Shown: positions 1 through 11,345, counted from the stretch's first letter. The stretch: DNA of 64,000 bases from Lolium rigidum (GCF_022539505.1 NC_061510.1:231519322-231583321), one strand, 5' to 3'. Numbers and translations: made by a program. The notes: generated by a model not told the origin, from the sequence alone.

Positions 1-393
1 GCACTCCGGCGCGATGCGAGAACTCATTTGTTGGTGGAGTCGTCGCACCTTGCGTAGTGGATGCGGGCTATCAGACGAACGTGCGTTCGTCACAAGCCTC
101 CGCAAATCCTGCGAAGCATCCTCCAAGCCTTTGAGGAGCTCCACTTCGGTGCGCCAAGTCGTCGTAGGGGCGCGAAGTGATGCTGCGCCCGCCTTCTTTC
201 TTGCGGCCTTAGCTTGGAGGCGTTGGGAGTCCTCCGCGTCGCCCTTGATACCGGCCCTCGTTGACTCCTTCAATAGGGCGCGTGCCTCGAGCATTAGCTC
301 GCGGCGCTCCTTCTGTGCTATGGCGGATGCCCGCCTTTGTGCCTTCTTGGATTGCACAGTTTGGAACTGCGCTGGCTCCTGGGCTTGGTGCAT
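1..393 (-). CDS. Partial gag-like ORF of retrotransposon (no stop, off left edge)
   Basis: An open frame starts at an ATG at 393-391 and stays open for about 130 codons to the window edge. The product is rich in Ala, Arg, Glu and Gln with a charged heptad-like character near residues 15-60, consistent with a coiled coil. I see no zinc knuckle, protease or polymerase motif in the visible part. It lies inside the LTR element, about 200 bp downstream of the priming site, where a Gypsy gag begins. The gag label rests on position and composition, not on a recognised domain; it could also be an accessory ORF. Confidence 0.4.
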   Translation of the reverse strand, partial: MHQAQEPAQFQTVQSKKAQRRASAIAQKERRELMLEARALLKESTRAGIKGDAEDSQRLQAKAARKKAGAASLRAPTTTWRTEVELLKGLEDASQDLRRLVTNARSSDSPHPLRKVRRLHQQMSSRIAPEC

Positions 394-618
394 GTAGGTC
401 TTGGCGTCATGCGTGATGACGACCATGGGAGGCGGCTTGGATCCAAAGTGGATCACCCAAGGCTCCGAGGTGTTGGCGCGGGACGAGTCCTCCTGCAGCC
501 CAACGGAACTCCTGCCGCAGGTCCTCTCCATCGATTGGATGAACTGGCGAAGATGACTTTGACGACCACAACGAAGCAAAGATGGGAGGAGAACCAGGTC
601 CCACCGGGCGTGCCAATT

Positions 619-936
619 TGTTTGACACGAGAAAAACGTCTGTGAAAGACAAAGGCGCTACGGTTGAGGGGGAGGATGGTAGCGTGTTTTTCTCATGCGT
701 CGGGGTAAAATAAAAGAAGTGCGGGCGTGCCAGTGTACCGTAGTACACAAGAAAAATATAGGGAAGCATGCATTTCATTAATCTCTCTTGGAGAAACAAA
801 GTACAAGTTCCCGAATACAAAGCGCTCCGTGGCACTGCTTGCACGGCCAGCTTGACTATGGCGATTGCGATCTCCTCGGTTCCCGGGGCCTCGGAAGGCA
901 CCCGGTTAATTACTCCGCGGGTTACGCCGCGAGACA
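619..936 (-). repeat. 5' LTR of the minus-strand retrotransposon
   Basis: On the minus strand the segment begins TGTCTCGCGG and ends GTGTCAAACA, giving the expected TG...CA ends at 318 bp. The priming-type motif abuts its inner end. The outer boundary is inferred from the TG dinucleotide only, because the partner LTR is not in the window. Confidence 0.5.
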
Positions 937-1429
937 CCTCCGATTAAGCCGTGTGGTCATCTTCGTGCGTCTTCGCTTCGCGTTCTCCATGCATGATGTG
1001 ATGGTGGTGTGTGTGTGGGCGGCGGCGGAGCCCGTGTCCTCGTTGGTACACGCACCGCAAGTAGCGTGGCCTTTGCTTCGGCCACGCCCGCCCTCGCCGT
1101 CGTGCCTCGTCGGTCTTGACGACGTTGGTGTAGGTTGGGTTGAAGTAGCATGGGTCTGCTCAGCTGGGACTTCTCGACGACCAGCAGCCTCGTCGGGGTG
1201 CGCAAGGGGTATATGCCTCGCGGGAGTAAGTTGTCGTTGGAGATTGGCGTCGGTGTGAAAACCAACGCACACGCGCAAGTCGACATGTCCGAGGTCGGTG
1301 CCTCGTCTTGGCCCGACGCCAAGTTTATGACTGTCGACGTAGACAAGGACGCCGTCTCGCGGACTCTTGGAGAGGTGGTCTCAAAGGTGTCGTCTCGCCT
1401 CACCTCGAATGGTGTAAATGGCGCCGCGC

Positions 1430-2940
1430 TGCGCGCCGGCATGCCTTGCGTGGATGTCGTCGTCGCGGCCCGTGGGCGTCGTGGGGAGGGCGCCGTGCTT
1501 CACGCCGATAGCCTCCTCACGGATGTCGTCCTCGTCATGGTGGATGGCGTCGGGCTATACGCCAGCAACCCTGACGTCGTCGTCGGTGGCATGGTGTAGA
1601 GCTGAAGATGGCGTCGCGCTGCACGCCGGCAGCCTCGGCACGGACGTCGTCGCCGCGCTTCACGGATGTGGTGTTGATGGCGCCGCGCTGCATGCCGGCA
1701 GCCTCGTCAAGGTCGTCATCGTCGCGCCTCGCGGGTGCCATGGAGATGGCGCCGCGCTACACGCCAGCAGCCTCGTCAAGGTCGGTGTCGTCGCGCCACG
1801 TGGGCGCCGTGGAGATGGTGCCGCGCTGCACGCGGGCGCCCCCTCGCGGACATCGTCGTCGCGGCTTGTGGTGGTGTTGATGGCGCCGCGCTGCACGCCG
1901 GCAGCCTCGTCACGGACGCTGTCGTCGCGGCTCGTGGGTGTGTTGATGGTGCCGCGCTGCACGCCGGCAGCCTCCTCGCGGACATCGTCGTCGCGGCTTG
2001 TGGGTGTGTTGATGGCGTCGTGCTGCACGCCGGCAGCCTCCTCGCGAACGTCGTCATCGCGGCTTGTGGGTGTGTTGATGATGGCGCCATGCTGCGCGCC
2101 GGCAGCCTCGCCGCGGACGTCGTCGTCGCGCCTCGCGTGTGCCATGGAGTTGATGGCGCCGCGCTACCCGCCGGCAGCCTCGTCGCGGACGTCGTCGTCG
2201 CGCCTCGCGCGCGTGGTGTTGATGGCGCCATGCTACGCGCCGGCAGCCTCATCGCGGACGTCGTCGTCGCGCCTCCCGGGTGTGGTGTCGATGGCGCCAT
2301 GCTACACGCCGGCAGCCTTGTCGCGGACGTCGTCGCCGCGCCTCACGGGTAGTGGAGATGGCCCCGCTCTGCGCACCGGCAGCCCCGGCATGGACGTCAT
2401 CGCCGCGCCTCATGGGTGATGGAGATGGCGTCGCGCTGCACGCCGACAGCCTCCTCGGGGACGTCATCGTCGCGGCTTGTGGTGGTGGTGATGGCGCCAC
2501 GCCGCACGCCCGGCAGCCTCCTCGCGGATGCCGTCATCGTCGCACCTCGCTGGTGCCACGGAGATGGCGCCGCGGTGCACGCCGGCAGCCCCGTCAAGGT
2601 CGTCGTCGCACCTCGCTGGTGCAACGGAGATGGCGCCGCGGTGCACGCCGGCAGCCCCGTCAAGGTCTTCGTCGTCGCGCCCGCGGTGGTGGAGATGGCG
2701 TCGTGCTGCCTGCCGGCAGCCGCATCGAGGATGGCATCGTCGCTGCTTGCGGCGCCATGGGGATGGCGCCGCTCTGCGCGCCTGCAACCCCGGCATGGAC
2801 GTCGTCGCCGCTCTTCACGGGTGGTGAAGATGGCGCCGCGGTGCGCGCCGGCAGCCCCGCCACCAGGACACCGTCGCCTTGAACACCATTCGCGGAGTTG
2901 GAGATGATGCCGGGCTGCACGCCGGCGGCCCTGACACCGC
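1430..2940. repeat. GC-rich minisatellite, about 20 units of 65-74 bp
   Basis: A recurring core (GCCGGCAGCCTCG and variants) was located at 1625, 1694, 1763, 1832, 1897, 1963, 2029, 2098, 2170, 2239, 2308, 2375, 2442, 2509, 2581, 2647, 2712, about 2780, 2847 and 2921. Spacing is mostly 66, 69 or 72 bp, multiples of three, with a few units of 65, 67 or 74 that change phase. Each unit also carries GATGGCGCC and GTCGTCGTCGCG blocks. Long open frames therefore exist on both strands: plus-strand peptides repeat an ALHAGSL-type block and minus-strand peptides an EEAAGVQ-type block, each about 22 residues long. The three-base spacing suggests a coding past, but no single frame crosses the whole array. 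Confidence 0.8.
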
Positions 2941-3041
2941 GTCTTCCCGGCAGGTTGAGCACCACCTCGAAGCGTCCGTGCGAGATGCATGTGTGCATGT
3001 AGTGCAAAATAAGAGAGAGAGAGATTAACCATGTTTCTCAC

Positions 3042-3125
3042 CATCCGAGATCGCCGACTTAGCCTCCATGGCCTTCTCCTGATCGATCTTGGCTGTTGTG
3101 GGCGTGTGTGGGATTTATATGGGTA
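3042..3125 (-). promoter_or_regulatory. Possible promoter and first exon upstream of the minisatellite
   Basis: On the minus strand a TATA-like CATATAAATCC (about 3122-3112) lies roughly 45 bp before an ATG (3069-3067) in excellent context (AAGGCCATGGAGG). The exon reads ATG GAG GCT AAG TCG GCG ATC TCG GAT G and meets a good 5' splice site (GTGAGA) at 3041. Without splicing the frame stops five codons later. The nearest downstream AG is at 2967-2966 and leads into one of the minus-strand repeat frames. This is an inference from signals; neither acceptor choice gives a frame through the entire repeat. Confidence 0.3.
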
Positions 3126-4055
3126 TTGTATGAGCTGATGGCTTGGTAGATCGGTTAAGTCGTGGTTTATGTATACGTGTGGGTGAACCAGAGATGATTT
3201 CCCTTTCTTCCTCCAAGCCGAGAGCTGTGCGTGAGTCTTCAGGTGCTTGAGCTCTGCATCCTGCCCTCCGGCTGCTGGGAGTTGTGCGTGAGTGTTCAGG
3301 TGCTTCTACCCTCCTTCTCTCTGCGTCCTACCACCGGTCTCCTTTTATAAGAAGTCGCTGCTGAATGGATTGCGATGGACTGCGATGTATTGCCGTATCT
3401 TGCGGAACTGGTTTAGGTGCAGATATGCTTTATCTCATCAACCGCGAGTTAGCTCCAGCTGCGATGCTTATCGCCTCCACTCTGTTAGCTGCGGCTAACA
3501 AATCCCGTACGTAGGCAGCACGCGCGCACGCGGCCGGCCGGCCGGACCGTAAGTAGGCCGTAGTATTTTGGCTCGTATACGTGTACGTGCCCATGAAGCT
3601 GGATAGATCGATCAATTGCTAATTTACTAGCTTCATGTATCAACTTGTTCAATACTAGTTTCGCTTGCATGTTATCCACACACTAGCACATGAATCGATC
3701 TGCACTTGTACGTGAACCTCAACTATTTTCTTTCCTTGCCAATTTGCCAGGCAATAATATATTGCCCGCGACTTGCACAAAATCGCGTCAAACAATCTTA
3801 AAATCATCCTGAAAGCAGAGAAATGCCCCTCAAATCAGTACCAGAACCATGGCTGCAGTTTTGTTCGTGTATTGCAGGAGTCCGACAAGTAAACACCATT
3901 TTATTTCACAAACAAATAGCAGTAGCAAAATGGAAAGAGGATTAGAAAGGGGAACTAATCAGATCCATGGTGGGCGAGGGTGTGGATTGCCTCTAGGAAG
4001 AAAGCAGAGAGTGGAGCTGATACATGCCTCCCGCCCTCCCGGTGGAAGCTCGCGA
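3126..4055. other. Non-coding stretch with a small local duplication
   Basis: No gene is supported here. A short imperfect direct repeat (GTGCGTGAGT followed by TTCAGGTGCTT) occurs near 3226 and 3283. A GGCC-rich run lies at about 3530-3545. Short frames on both strands show no recognisable features. Confidence 0.5.
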
Positions 4056-4169
4056 TCAAGTCGGCACGACGTCACCCAGCGGGGGCACGGCGGTTGCGAG
4101 CAGAGCCTTGCTGGCCTGCCACATCTGCGGCGCGCGGTCCATCCGGTCGTCGTTCCACTGCACCCCCAC
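4056..4169 (-). CDS. Candidate terminal exon of unknown protein (low support)
   Basis: On the minus strand, after an acceptor-like GCGGTAACAG, a 38-codon frame runs to TGA at 4058-4056. An in-frame TAA just upstream means it could only be an internal start or a spliced exon. The peptide begins VGVQWNDDRMDRAPQ and ends VVPT. I do not recognise it. No matching upstream exon was found, so it may be a chance frame or a gene relic. Confidence 0.15.
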   Translation of the reverse strand: MGVQWNDDRMDRAPQMWQASKALLATAVPPLGDVVPT

Positions 4170-4759
4170 CTGTTACCGCGGCACCACCCACCATGGACGC
4201 CAAGACCGAAGCTTCTACTCCTGCTCCTCTGTATAGCCGGGGTTTGTGTTTGAGGAGCGATTTGGTGATTCCATGCCGTGGTATAGAGAGGGGGGAGAAG
4301 GCAATTCCGATTCGTTGGTCAGCGGGGCAGGAGCTCGCTGGAAGTCTCGTGCGGGAATGCGGAAAAAAAAATTAATCAGCAACACGGTGACGGTGATTGG
4401 GCCCGCTTGCTGTTCATCCCAAGTCTCAGTCGTTACAGTGTACCGAATGGCATTGTTGTGGCCTAGAGTACTAGCATAAAACATTGAAGCCAATCTATTA
4501 TAAGGGGATATTGCTGGGCTGTGCTAACTTCCCATGGCATGGCTTGACCGCAACTGTTCTCATTTCTCAACACGCAAGTTAATCAGCCAATTACTCGTCA
4601 GGACGAATCACTGGGGGATAGTATCTTGCACATTGCATGCATCGACCAACGAAACTGTGACTAAAAAATAAATAAACGGTAACTTTGTTTTCACCTTCTC
4701 TTACTAGATGAAAGGGGCAGAGCTCCTGTGAATTATTTTCAAGACAGAAAATTGGTTGT

Positions 4760-5610
4760 CAATTTCAGAGTGGTTGTTTAAAATCTGAACTCTAAAATGT
4801 TTGACTGCACACTGCTTTTAGTCCTGATGGTTCTCAACTGGAAGAGGGCGGCCGCACCAACGAAACAACGGCGCAACATCCTCGAACGCCTTGGTTAATT
4901 CCTCGGGGGCGTGTTCCCGTAGATGCAATGCAACTGTTGTCAGCTATGTCCTTCAGGCACTTGCAAATCGCACCGACAAAGTGTTGAAAGGGCGAAAGAC
5001 CAAATATATGCATCGAGAAGAAACTTTTGCTCTCTCGTTGCCGCTGAGCAGCTGTTGCTGCCCTCCCGCTAGTTTGCCGCCCAGCTCGCCTAGGTCACAG
5101 CGCGATCTCTCATCCCTTTCTCTCGGGGGATTCTTTCCAGGTTGCAGAGGCGGTTTTATTTTTCCTCGTCGAATGGACGAGATTGGCAGGGTTTGCGCTG
5201 GGATTTCAGCTCCCGACGGGGATTACCTCCCCGAAACAACAGAGCGAGGCCAAAAGGGGCAAAGCTCATGTATATTCTTTTCCAGAGATAGAAGAAAATT
5301 TCTCTCAGTTTCAGACATCCTACTTCCAATACCCTTTTTTAATTCTGAACTCTGAAGAACTATGTTCGGTCCTCATGGTTCTCACCTGGAAGAAGAAGAC
5401 GGGGCAACGGACTGACTTGGTGCGAGGCGTGGTAACGTCTTGAGGCATTGAGAGTTTGACAAATGAGGGGCTGGACCATCGCCGCAACATCCTTGGCAGC
5501 ATGTTCCGGTAGATGCAGTTGTTGTCAGCTCATGCATTTGCAAATAGCAGGCACAAGTGTTGAAAGGGTAGAAGACCAGATATATATGCATCGAGAAACT
5601 TCTGCTCCCA
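4760..5610. repeat. Local direct duplication (about 4780-5025 and 5340-5605)
   Basis: Two diverged copies in the same orientation share the order CTGAACTCT, CCTCATGGTTCTCA (CCTGATGG in copy 1), CTGGAAGA, AACATCCT, GTTGTCAGCT, GTGTTGAAAGGG and ATATATGCATCGAGAA. Copy 2 has several short deletions. About 310 bp with no counterpart separates them. No coding function is apparent in either copy. Confidence 0.7.
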
Positions 5611-7596
5611 GTTGTCTTTTTTGGACACAGAGTGTTGGAACACCAACAAAATGCGTCAGATTAACTCGAGTTACAGATGTAACAAAGTGTGTATTGCATC
5701 TCACTCAATAACTCAGAGATGAAAAGCTTAAGAGTTATGAACGTGCAGATTTTATCTGAAAGTGTTTTTGGCTCCCGAGCTTAAGTGCTCTCTCGCTATT
5801 TTTAAAACATTACAAGGTATTTTTACATTTCATTAAAAATCTGAAAATATTTTTGGGGATTTTCAGTGATACATCTCACAACCATGCAAAATCTCAACCC
5901 GAAATTCTTTTAATTTTGTGCTAGACAAAAATAATAAAATCTGATATGTTTTGGAGATTTGAAAATTACTACTTAAAGCTGATATTTTTTAGTAGCTTAG
6001 AATATAAAGTATTTGAAGTTGATATTTTACACGCTTGTGAAATACATTATTGTCTATATGCGGATATTTTCAAAAAAAATGAAACTAAAAAATATAATTT
6101 TTTATTTTCAAAAGAACGGGATCACTGGTACCCCATGTGCACCAAATCTCTGCCACGGATTTTACACTCAATAGAGACAAATAATAAGCAAACAAGGTGT
6201 CAAATTTAAGATCGAGCAACCAAACCTTGCTTCCACTCGTGTTTCGTTAGCGCACTCTTGTAATCTTTCAAAACGGTGCACCACTTTGCGGGGTGCACCG
6301 TCACGCCTTGATAGATAGTACCCTCCTCCTTTCTCCAGGCTTGGAACCGGCTATGCAACATAAGTATAACACTTATCATAACATAGGCGGAGTTACCTAT
6401 CTACCCTAGCTACCAAAGAGGAAAATAATGAAGAGTCTGGATACAAGTCCATACATGTCATTACAAAACGTAACAAAGCATTACAAACTAAATAAAATAT
6501 TTTTTTATATTTTTCCCCTTTTCTCATTTTTTTGGAAATTTCGTTTTCATTTTTTTTTCATTTTCCTTTTTTTTATCTTTTTATGTTTTTTTTTCCACCC
6601 AGAAAACATGCACCCATGGATCAGTGGACAAATCATAGTTTCACGAGCTCTTGGAATCAAGTACCTACAAAAGAATAAGCACACAAAATAAGCGTAGTCA
6701 TGTATATCAAGAAATTTAAGCTATGATCAAATCATATGCAAATAGAATATCCAGGTTATAGACTACATTAAAAAAAAAAGGTAAAAGGCCAAAAGTACAC
6801 TCGATAAACAGTGCAAATTAAACATAACTGAGATTTATCCATTTGTAAAAAAGATACCATGAAGGATGGAAGTATGCCACCTTTCAATCTAGTATACGGT
6901 GGACAGTGTTTCCCTGTCAGCCCACCTCTCTACTGTGTGCGTTCAGAATTTCAAGTGGGCATACAAAAGCTCAAAACAGGGTGCTACGGTGCTCAGACAT
7001 CCAGCATGAGCATATCGCCAAAGAATTTTAGTTTAGCACTCATCAAGTAGTCTCTGTTTATGGGAGCACCTAGTTGTGTGTACAAGTAGAACAAGTTTAG
7101 GTGCAAATGTTATGAACTCCTGAGAGGATAATTAAGACAAGCTGAACAACAGTGTGGGGTTTGGTTAGTTCAAGGGTGGAACAGAGTGGCAACTAGCTGA
7201 GTAAAAATATGAAGCTACTAAAGTTTACTCCTTCAACGGCTGCCATCTAAATGGGCAATATACTCAAGATATTTTGGGATATGTACAGAAGCACATAAGT
7301 GCAGTATGGATATCTATTAGCCCATGAGTGCAGCATGTAATAGCCGGTGTTTCATGGTTCCCTGTATATTGCTAGTTTAAGAGCGAAAGACCAACTGCGT
7401 AGAAACGTTGTATAGTTCTCTGTTCAACCTAAACAGTGTCATCAAATGCTAGTAATGCAATCCGGACGGGCTAGATAAAAAAATGTTGCTTGTAGTCGAG
7501 CATAGCATTGGATGCACCATCAGACAAGATCAGAGCAGATAACTGAGATTAAAAAAAACGAATAATTATAGGCTAGTGTTCATACCTGGTGTTTTC
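5611..7596. other. Intergenic, AT-rich, downstream of the NLR gene
   Basis: No gene is seen. The stretch is AT-rich, with T-rich low-complexity sequence at about 6495-6600 and small A runs near 6770. Short frames show no recognisable features. The 3' untranslated region and polyadenylation region of the NLR gene should lie in the right-hand part, since that gene ends at 7597 reading leftward. Confidence 0.5.
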
Positions 7597-10500
7597 TCAG
7601 TTTCTAGGCCACGTGTATACATCCACGTCTTCACCGTGAAGTTTCCGGTGCTGCTCTTGAATCCCCGGCACCCACAGCTTAGATATGTCCTGCATATCCA
7701 CATCCAGCCACAACTGCTGCAAACTGCCTAACCCCTCAACGCACCGTAAGTCTGGACAACGAGTTACACGGAGATTCCCCACCTGAGGAAGGTTCGAGAC
7801 CCTCTCCAGGCTCTCACACCCCACGATTGCAAGCGCCTCAGAGAGGAACGGGAGATCCTCCACCACCTTCAAGGAGCTTGCTCCTCTTATATTGATCACT
7901 CTCAAGCTGGTGGCCTCCTGCCCTAGCTGTCGTGGGAGAGATCCCAGCTTGGGGCAGCCCCAAAGTCCCAACGTCTTCAAGCGTGGCAGCAGCTGCATCC
8001 CTCGAGACGGGACTTCCCCCTTTTGTATCTCAGCAGATCCATCCTCTCCCCCTTCCGCTGCCTCTGCATCTCCCTCTTCAACAAAGGACCACTCCTCCCA
8101 ATTGGGCATATTACATAAGACCAACCTTTCGAGCTTGGGGAAAGCAACAACCGCATCCGTGGATCTGCGATTAGCCCCCCTCCAGCCCACGAATTCGGGT
8201 CCAATCTTGGTGACTGCTGTTGCTCCATCAATTCTCAGATATTTCAGGTTGGGCAGCTGCCCGATTGGTGGAAGATGCACACATGAACTGCAATCTATGA
8301 GTTGTAAGAATATAACTGAAGGCAGGTGGGTGGTACCAAGCCATGTGGGATACCTCCGGCCAAAGAATCCACCAATACGTAGATCTTCCAGGTTGTGTGG
8401 AGGGATTAGCTGCTCAAAGATCTTCTCAATGTTGCTAACATCTTCTTCTGAATATGGTTCCTCTGTACCTTCAGTGCAGATCATATTCAAAACTTTGAGA
8501 TGTTTTTTCTCTGTCAGCAATGAATCTGTACTGTAAGGAGTAGCCCTTTCCAATTTAATCATATCAAGACGCCTTAGTTGTGAGAGATGTGCCAACTCTT
8601 CCAACTTCCATCCATCTTGTGTTTTACCATTGTCACCTCCACCACTAAGAGGAAATCCTTCCAAATCGTTGAGGAATTCTAATCTGTTTATACCTTTTGG
8701 AACCTGATTTATGGGTGTATTTTTCAGACCAAGGCGCCTTAAATTGCACAATTGAATGATTGCCAAAGGAAGGCTATGCAGAGCTTTGCACCTTTGCAAG
8801 TTCAATATCTGAAGATTTATGAGGCAACCTATGGACTCCGGAAGACAAGATATTTCTGTACCATCGAGATCAAGTAGTCGTAGATGGATCAAACTTCCAA
8901 CACAATCTGGAATGGTTTGTATGGATGAACCAGTCAGATCCAAAACACGAAGATACGGAAATTTCATGAAAAATGTATTGTCAACTCTCCATGGCTGCTG
9001 ATCAGTCTGGAAGGTCCTCAACTTAAATTCCACATTATTCATGCTAGGTAACACTAATAAATCCTTCTTAGGGATAGCAGTAAGGCGTCGTATTTTTGAC
9101 ATACCAATGACCCTTAATGATTCTGGGTCTCCAACAAAACATTCTTCTCTTGATAAATAACAAGCTAGATGCCTTAAGAGGTCATGCATTTTGCATCTCT
9201 CATGGTCTGAATATAGACGATCTGGTTCAAGAAGATTCCTATGGATTAGCTCATAATAGTACTCTTTTGCTGTATCTTCTAGTAGTTGACCTTGTTTCTC
9301 CTCTACAAAGCCCTCAGCAACCCATAATCTGATAATATCATCACGGCAAATTATAGCATCTTCAGGATACAATGCACAATAAAGGAAGCACTGCTTCAGA
9401 TGATATGGTAACTCATTGTAGCTCAGATATAAAGCTCCTTCGACATCATTAGGAAGTTTGCTCTTTGACCAAGCATCAATTGATTTCAAAATACTTTGCC
9501 ACTCATTTTCTGTTTGATCCTTCCTTTCCAGAATACTCGCAATGACCTTGATGGCAAGTGGGAGATAGCCACATTTACGAACAATATCGATCCCAGTGCT
9601 TCTCAGATTGTGTACTTCTTTCTCTGCAACAATATCCATGCTCTTCCAAAGTAGCTCCCATCCCACCTCTTCTGACATTAGATTAACTCGATGGGTATGC
9701 TCTGCATGGATATTCATTGCAATTCCAATATCTCGTGTGGTTACCAAAATCACTGATGTATTTGCACTACACAATGGAGTCTTTAGTAGTTCGGTCCATA
9801 CATTAGATTTCCACACATCATCTAGAACAAGAAAGAAGCTCTTGCCCTCAATTGTTTCTGCAATCTTGTCCTGGAGCTCTGCTATGGACTCACCTTGCTC
9901 TTGATGCACCCCGATATTTCTGAGAATCTCTTTTAGAAGATTAACTTCATTGCACTCTTGAGAAACACAAACCCATGCGTGTTTGTTGAAGTTTCCTTTT
10001 ATTTGTTGATCATTGTATATTTTTTGAGCTAGTGTTGTCTTACCAACTCCTCCAGTTCCAACAACAGCGAGTTTATAAGCCTTATGTTCCTTGTCTGCAA
10101 GCACCAACTCCACGAGTTTCCTGCTAGAATGTATAATCTCCTTTCCCACAAGGTTGTGTTGTACAAGCTTGGAATTTAACCTCTGTTTGGATATTGAGCC
10201 TTGGCCAGAAGGTGCTCCACCGAGATGTAAAAAACTGTTTCCGTGCTTTGAGAGCTTCTCAATTCTTTTGTTGAGGTCTCTGATCTTAACAGCAATTTCA
10301 TGACGCCTCTGAATACCAGGAAAGCAAGATAAAAATGAAATGTCCCAACATGGAGTTGATTTTCTAGATGATGGTGTGTGATCTCTTAGTAGCTTGCTTC
10401 CTTCAAATCTGGCCGAGTCAACGATATCATCAGCATCATACATAGCATCTCTTAGCTCACTGAGCCAATTGTGAACTGCTGACTCATGTATCATCCTTTT

Positions 10501-10656
10501 CTCAGCATCATAAAGGAAGCACTGTATTTGTTTTATTGTTCCCTGCAATTCTTCGAGCTCTTCTTTTACACCGAGAGTTAGTATGGCATTCTCCACAATG
10601 ATTTCTTGCAACTTTCTGATGCATGATCCAACCAAAGGGTCTAATACAGCTGCCAT
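7597..10656 (-). CDS. CC-NB-ARC-LRR disease-resistance protein (NLR)
   Basis: This is a single-exon frame of 1019 codons from ATG (10656) to TGA, typical length for a grass RGA-type intracellular immune receptor, which senses pathogen effectors and switches by ADP/ATP exchange. Coiled-coil domain: about residues 1-140, with an EDVID-like AMYDADDIVD at 71-80. NB-ARC: P-loop GTGGVGKTT at 200-208, kinase-2 FFLVLDDVW at 274-282 (Trp after LDDV marks the non-TIR class), RNBS-B LVTTRD at 304-309, GLPL-type GYLPLAIK at 363-370, RNBS-D CFLYCALYPED at 423-433 and MHD at 490-492. Leucine-rich repeats run from about 560 to 985. An acidic, Ala/Gly-rich insert sits at about 859-881 between repeats. All nucleotide-binding motifs are present and no internal stop was seen, so it appears functional. 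Which pathogen it recognises cannot be told. Confidence 0.95.
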   Translation of the reverse strand: MAAVLDPLVGSCIRKLQEIIVENAILTLGVKEELEELQGTIKQIQCFLYDAEKRMIHESAVHNWLSELRDAMYDADDIVDSARFEGSKLLRDHTPSSRKSTPCWDISFLSCFPGIQRRHEIAVKIRDLNKRIEKLSKHGNSFLHLGGAPSGQGSISKQRLNSKLVQHNLVGKEIIHSSRKLVELVLADKEHKAYKLAVVGTGGVGKTTLAQKIYNDQQIKGNFNKHAWVCVSQECNEVNLLKEILRNIGVHQEQGESIAELQDKIAETIEGKSFFLVLDDVWKSNVWTELLKTPLCSANTSVILVTTRDIGIAMNIHAEHTHRVNLMSEEVGWELLWKSMDIVAEKEVHNLRSTGIDIVRKCGYLPLAIKVIASILERKDQTENEWQSILKSIDAWSKSKLPNDVEGALYLSYNELPYHLKQCFLYCALYPEDAIICRDDIIRLWVAEGFVEEKQGQLLEDTAKEYYYELIHRNLLEPDRLYSDHERCKMHDLLRHLACYLSREECFVGDPESLRVIGMSKIRRLTAIPKKDLLVLPSMNNVEFKLRTFQTDQQPWRVDNTFFMKFPYLRVLDLTGSSIQTIPDCVGSLIHLRLLDLDGTEISCLPESIGCLINLQILNLQRCKALHSLPLAIIQLCNLRRLGLKNTPINQVPKGINRLEFLNDLEGFPLSGGGDNGKTQDGWKLEELAHLSQLRRLDMIKLERATPYSTDSLLTEKKHLKVLNMICTEGTEEPYSEEDVSNIEKIFEQLIPPHNLEDLRIGGFFGRRYPTWLGTTHLPSVIFLQLIDCSSCVHLPPIGQLPNLKYLRIDGATAVTKIGPEFVGWRGANRRSTDAVVAFPKLERLVLCNMPNWEEWSFVEEGDAEAAEGGEDGSAEIQKGEVPSRGMQLLPRLKTLGLWGCPKLGSLPRQLGQEATSLRVINIRGASSLKVVEDLPFLSEALAIVGCESLERVSNLPQVGNLRVTRCPDLRCVEGLGSLQQLWLDVDMQDISKLWVPGIQEQHRKLHGEDVDVYTWPRN

Positions 10657-11345
10657 CAGAGATCAGACCAACAGAACTTGATGAGGGAGATCTATCAAGC
10701 AGCTTTCTTCAAATTATGACGAATTTGCTGGCTGGCAATCAAAACAAAATGTGTCAAGATTGCTTGAAATCTAACAAGGTAAACTAAACTAGTTTAACAA
10801 CATCCACATACATTGTTATTTACTTTTGGACCCCATATTTTGCACCGCATGTATACCTGTAGCTATCCAGAACAGTGGAGGAACTAGGTCTGAAGTCTGA
10901 ACTTATACAAGATGGAACCATGTTCAAAGCCTACACAGCTTATTACTTTCTCGCTTGTTACTGCAGTAGAATATATATATATATTAGGTTATTAACATTG
11001 GTTTTCTTAGTAGATAGGAGGTCCCTCAGTTGGAATGTTACATGTCCTTGTACAACCCAGTCTGTACCCAGTAGGCCAGTACCTCGAGGCCCTGGTGCTG
11101 AACTCAAAATGAGGCCCAACGTCTAAGAAATGCCACTGTCCAAATTAGATATTTTTATATCATATGACTAGAACATATGTTTTTCTTACAACACTAGAAA
11201 TTCATGCTAAAAGAATAAAGAACATTATCCCTCACGTTCATCATGTTCGTACATTGAAATAATCATGAAATTGATATGAACTTTGATTAAATGTGGGCAA
11301 CACACCCCATTGGCATCATGTGCTTAAATTTATTTTTATGTATGC
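10657..11345 (-). promoter_or_regulatory. 5' flank of the NLR gene
   Basis: This is the region immediately upstream of the NLR start codon on the minus strand. It holds a short (TA)n tract at about 10971-10985. I cannot assign a TATA box or transcription start with confidence. Leader introns are common in this gene class, and the duplicated segment further upstream contains exon-like sequence, so the real promoter may lie beyond the Helitron insertion. Confidence 0.3.

Larger units (their letters stand above)
1..936 (-). mobile_element. LTR retrotransposon, 5' end only (runs off window)
   Basis: Read on the minus strand this is the start of an LTR retrotransposon: a 5' LTR (936 to 619), a primer-binding-type sequence directly inside it (GGCACGCCCGGTGGGAC, about 616-598), a leader of about 200 bp, and an open gag-like frame that runs off the window at base 1. 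The same type of motif follows the 5' LTR of the Gypsy-type element at 47569-54744 in this window, so I place this element in the Gypsy class by analogy. The second LTR lies outside the window, so the target duplication cannot be checked. Confidence 0.6.

Noticed and set aside
1418..2419. A 333-codon plus-strand frame across the minisatellite
   Set aside because: Equally long frames exist on both strands because the GC-rich repeat lacks stop-like words; the promoter-like signals are on the other strand.
6480..6610. An 87-codon Phe-rich membrane-like frame
   Set aside because: It is produced by a T-rich low-complexity tract and has no other gene feature.
7892..8536. A 214-codon plus-strand frame within the NLR gene
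   Set aside because: It is the shadow of the minus-strand leucine-rich repeat coding sequence; no motif or promoter supports it.
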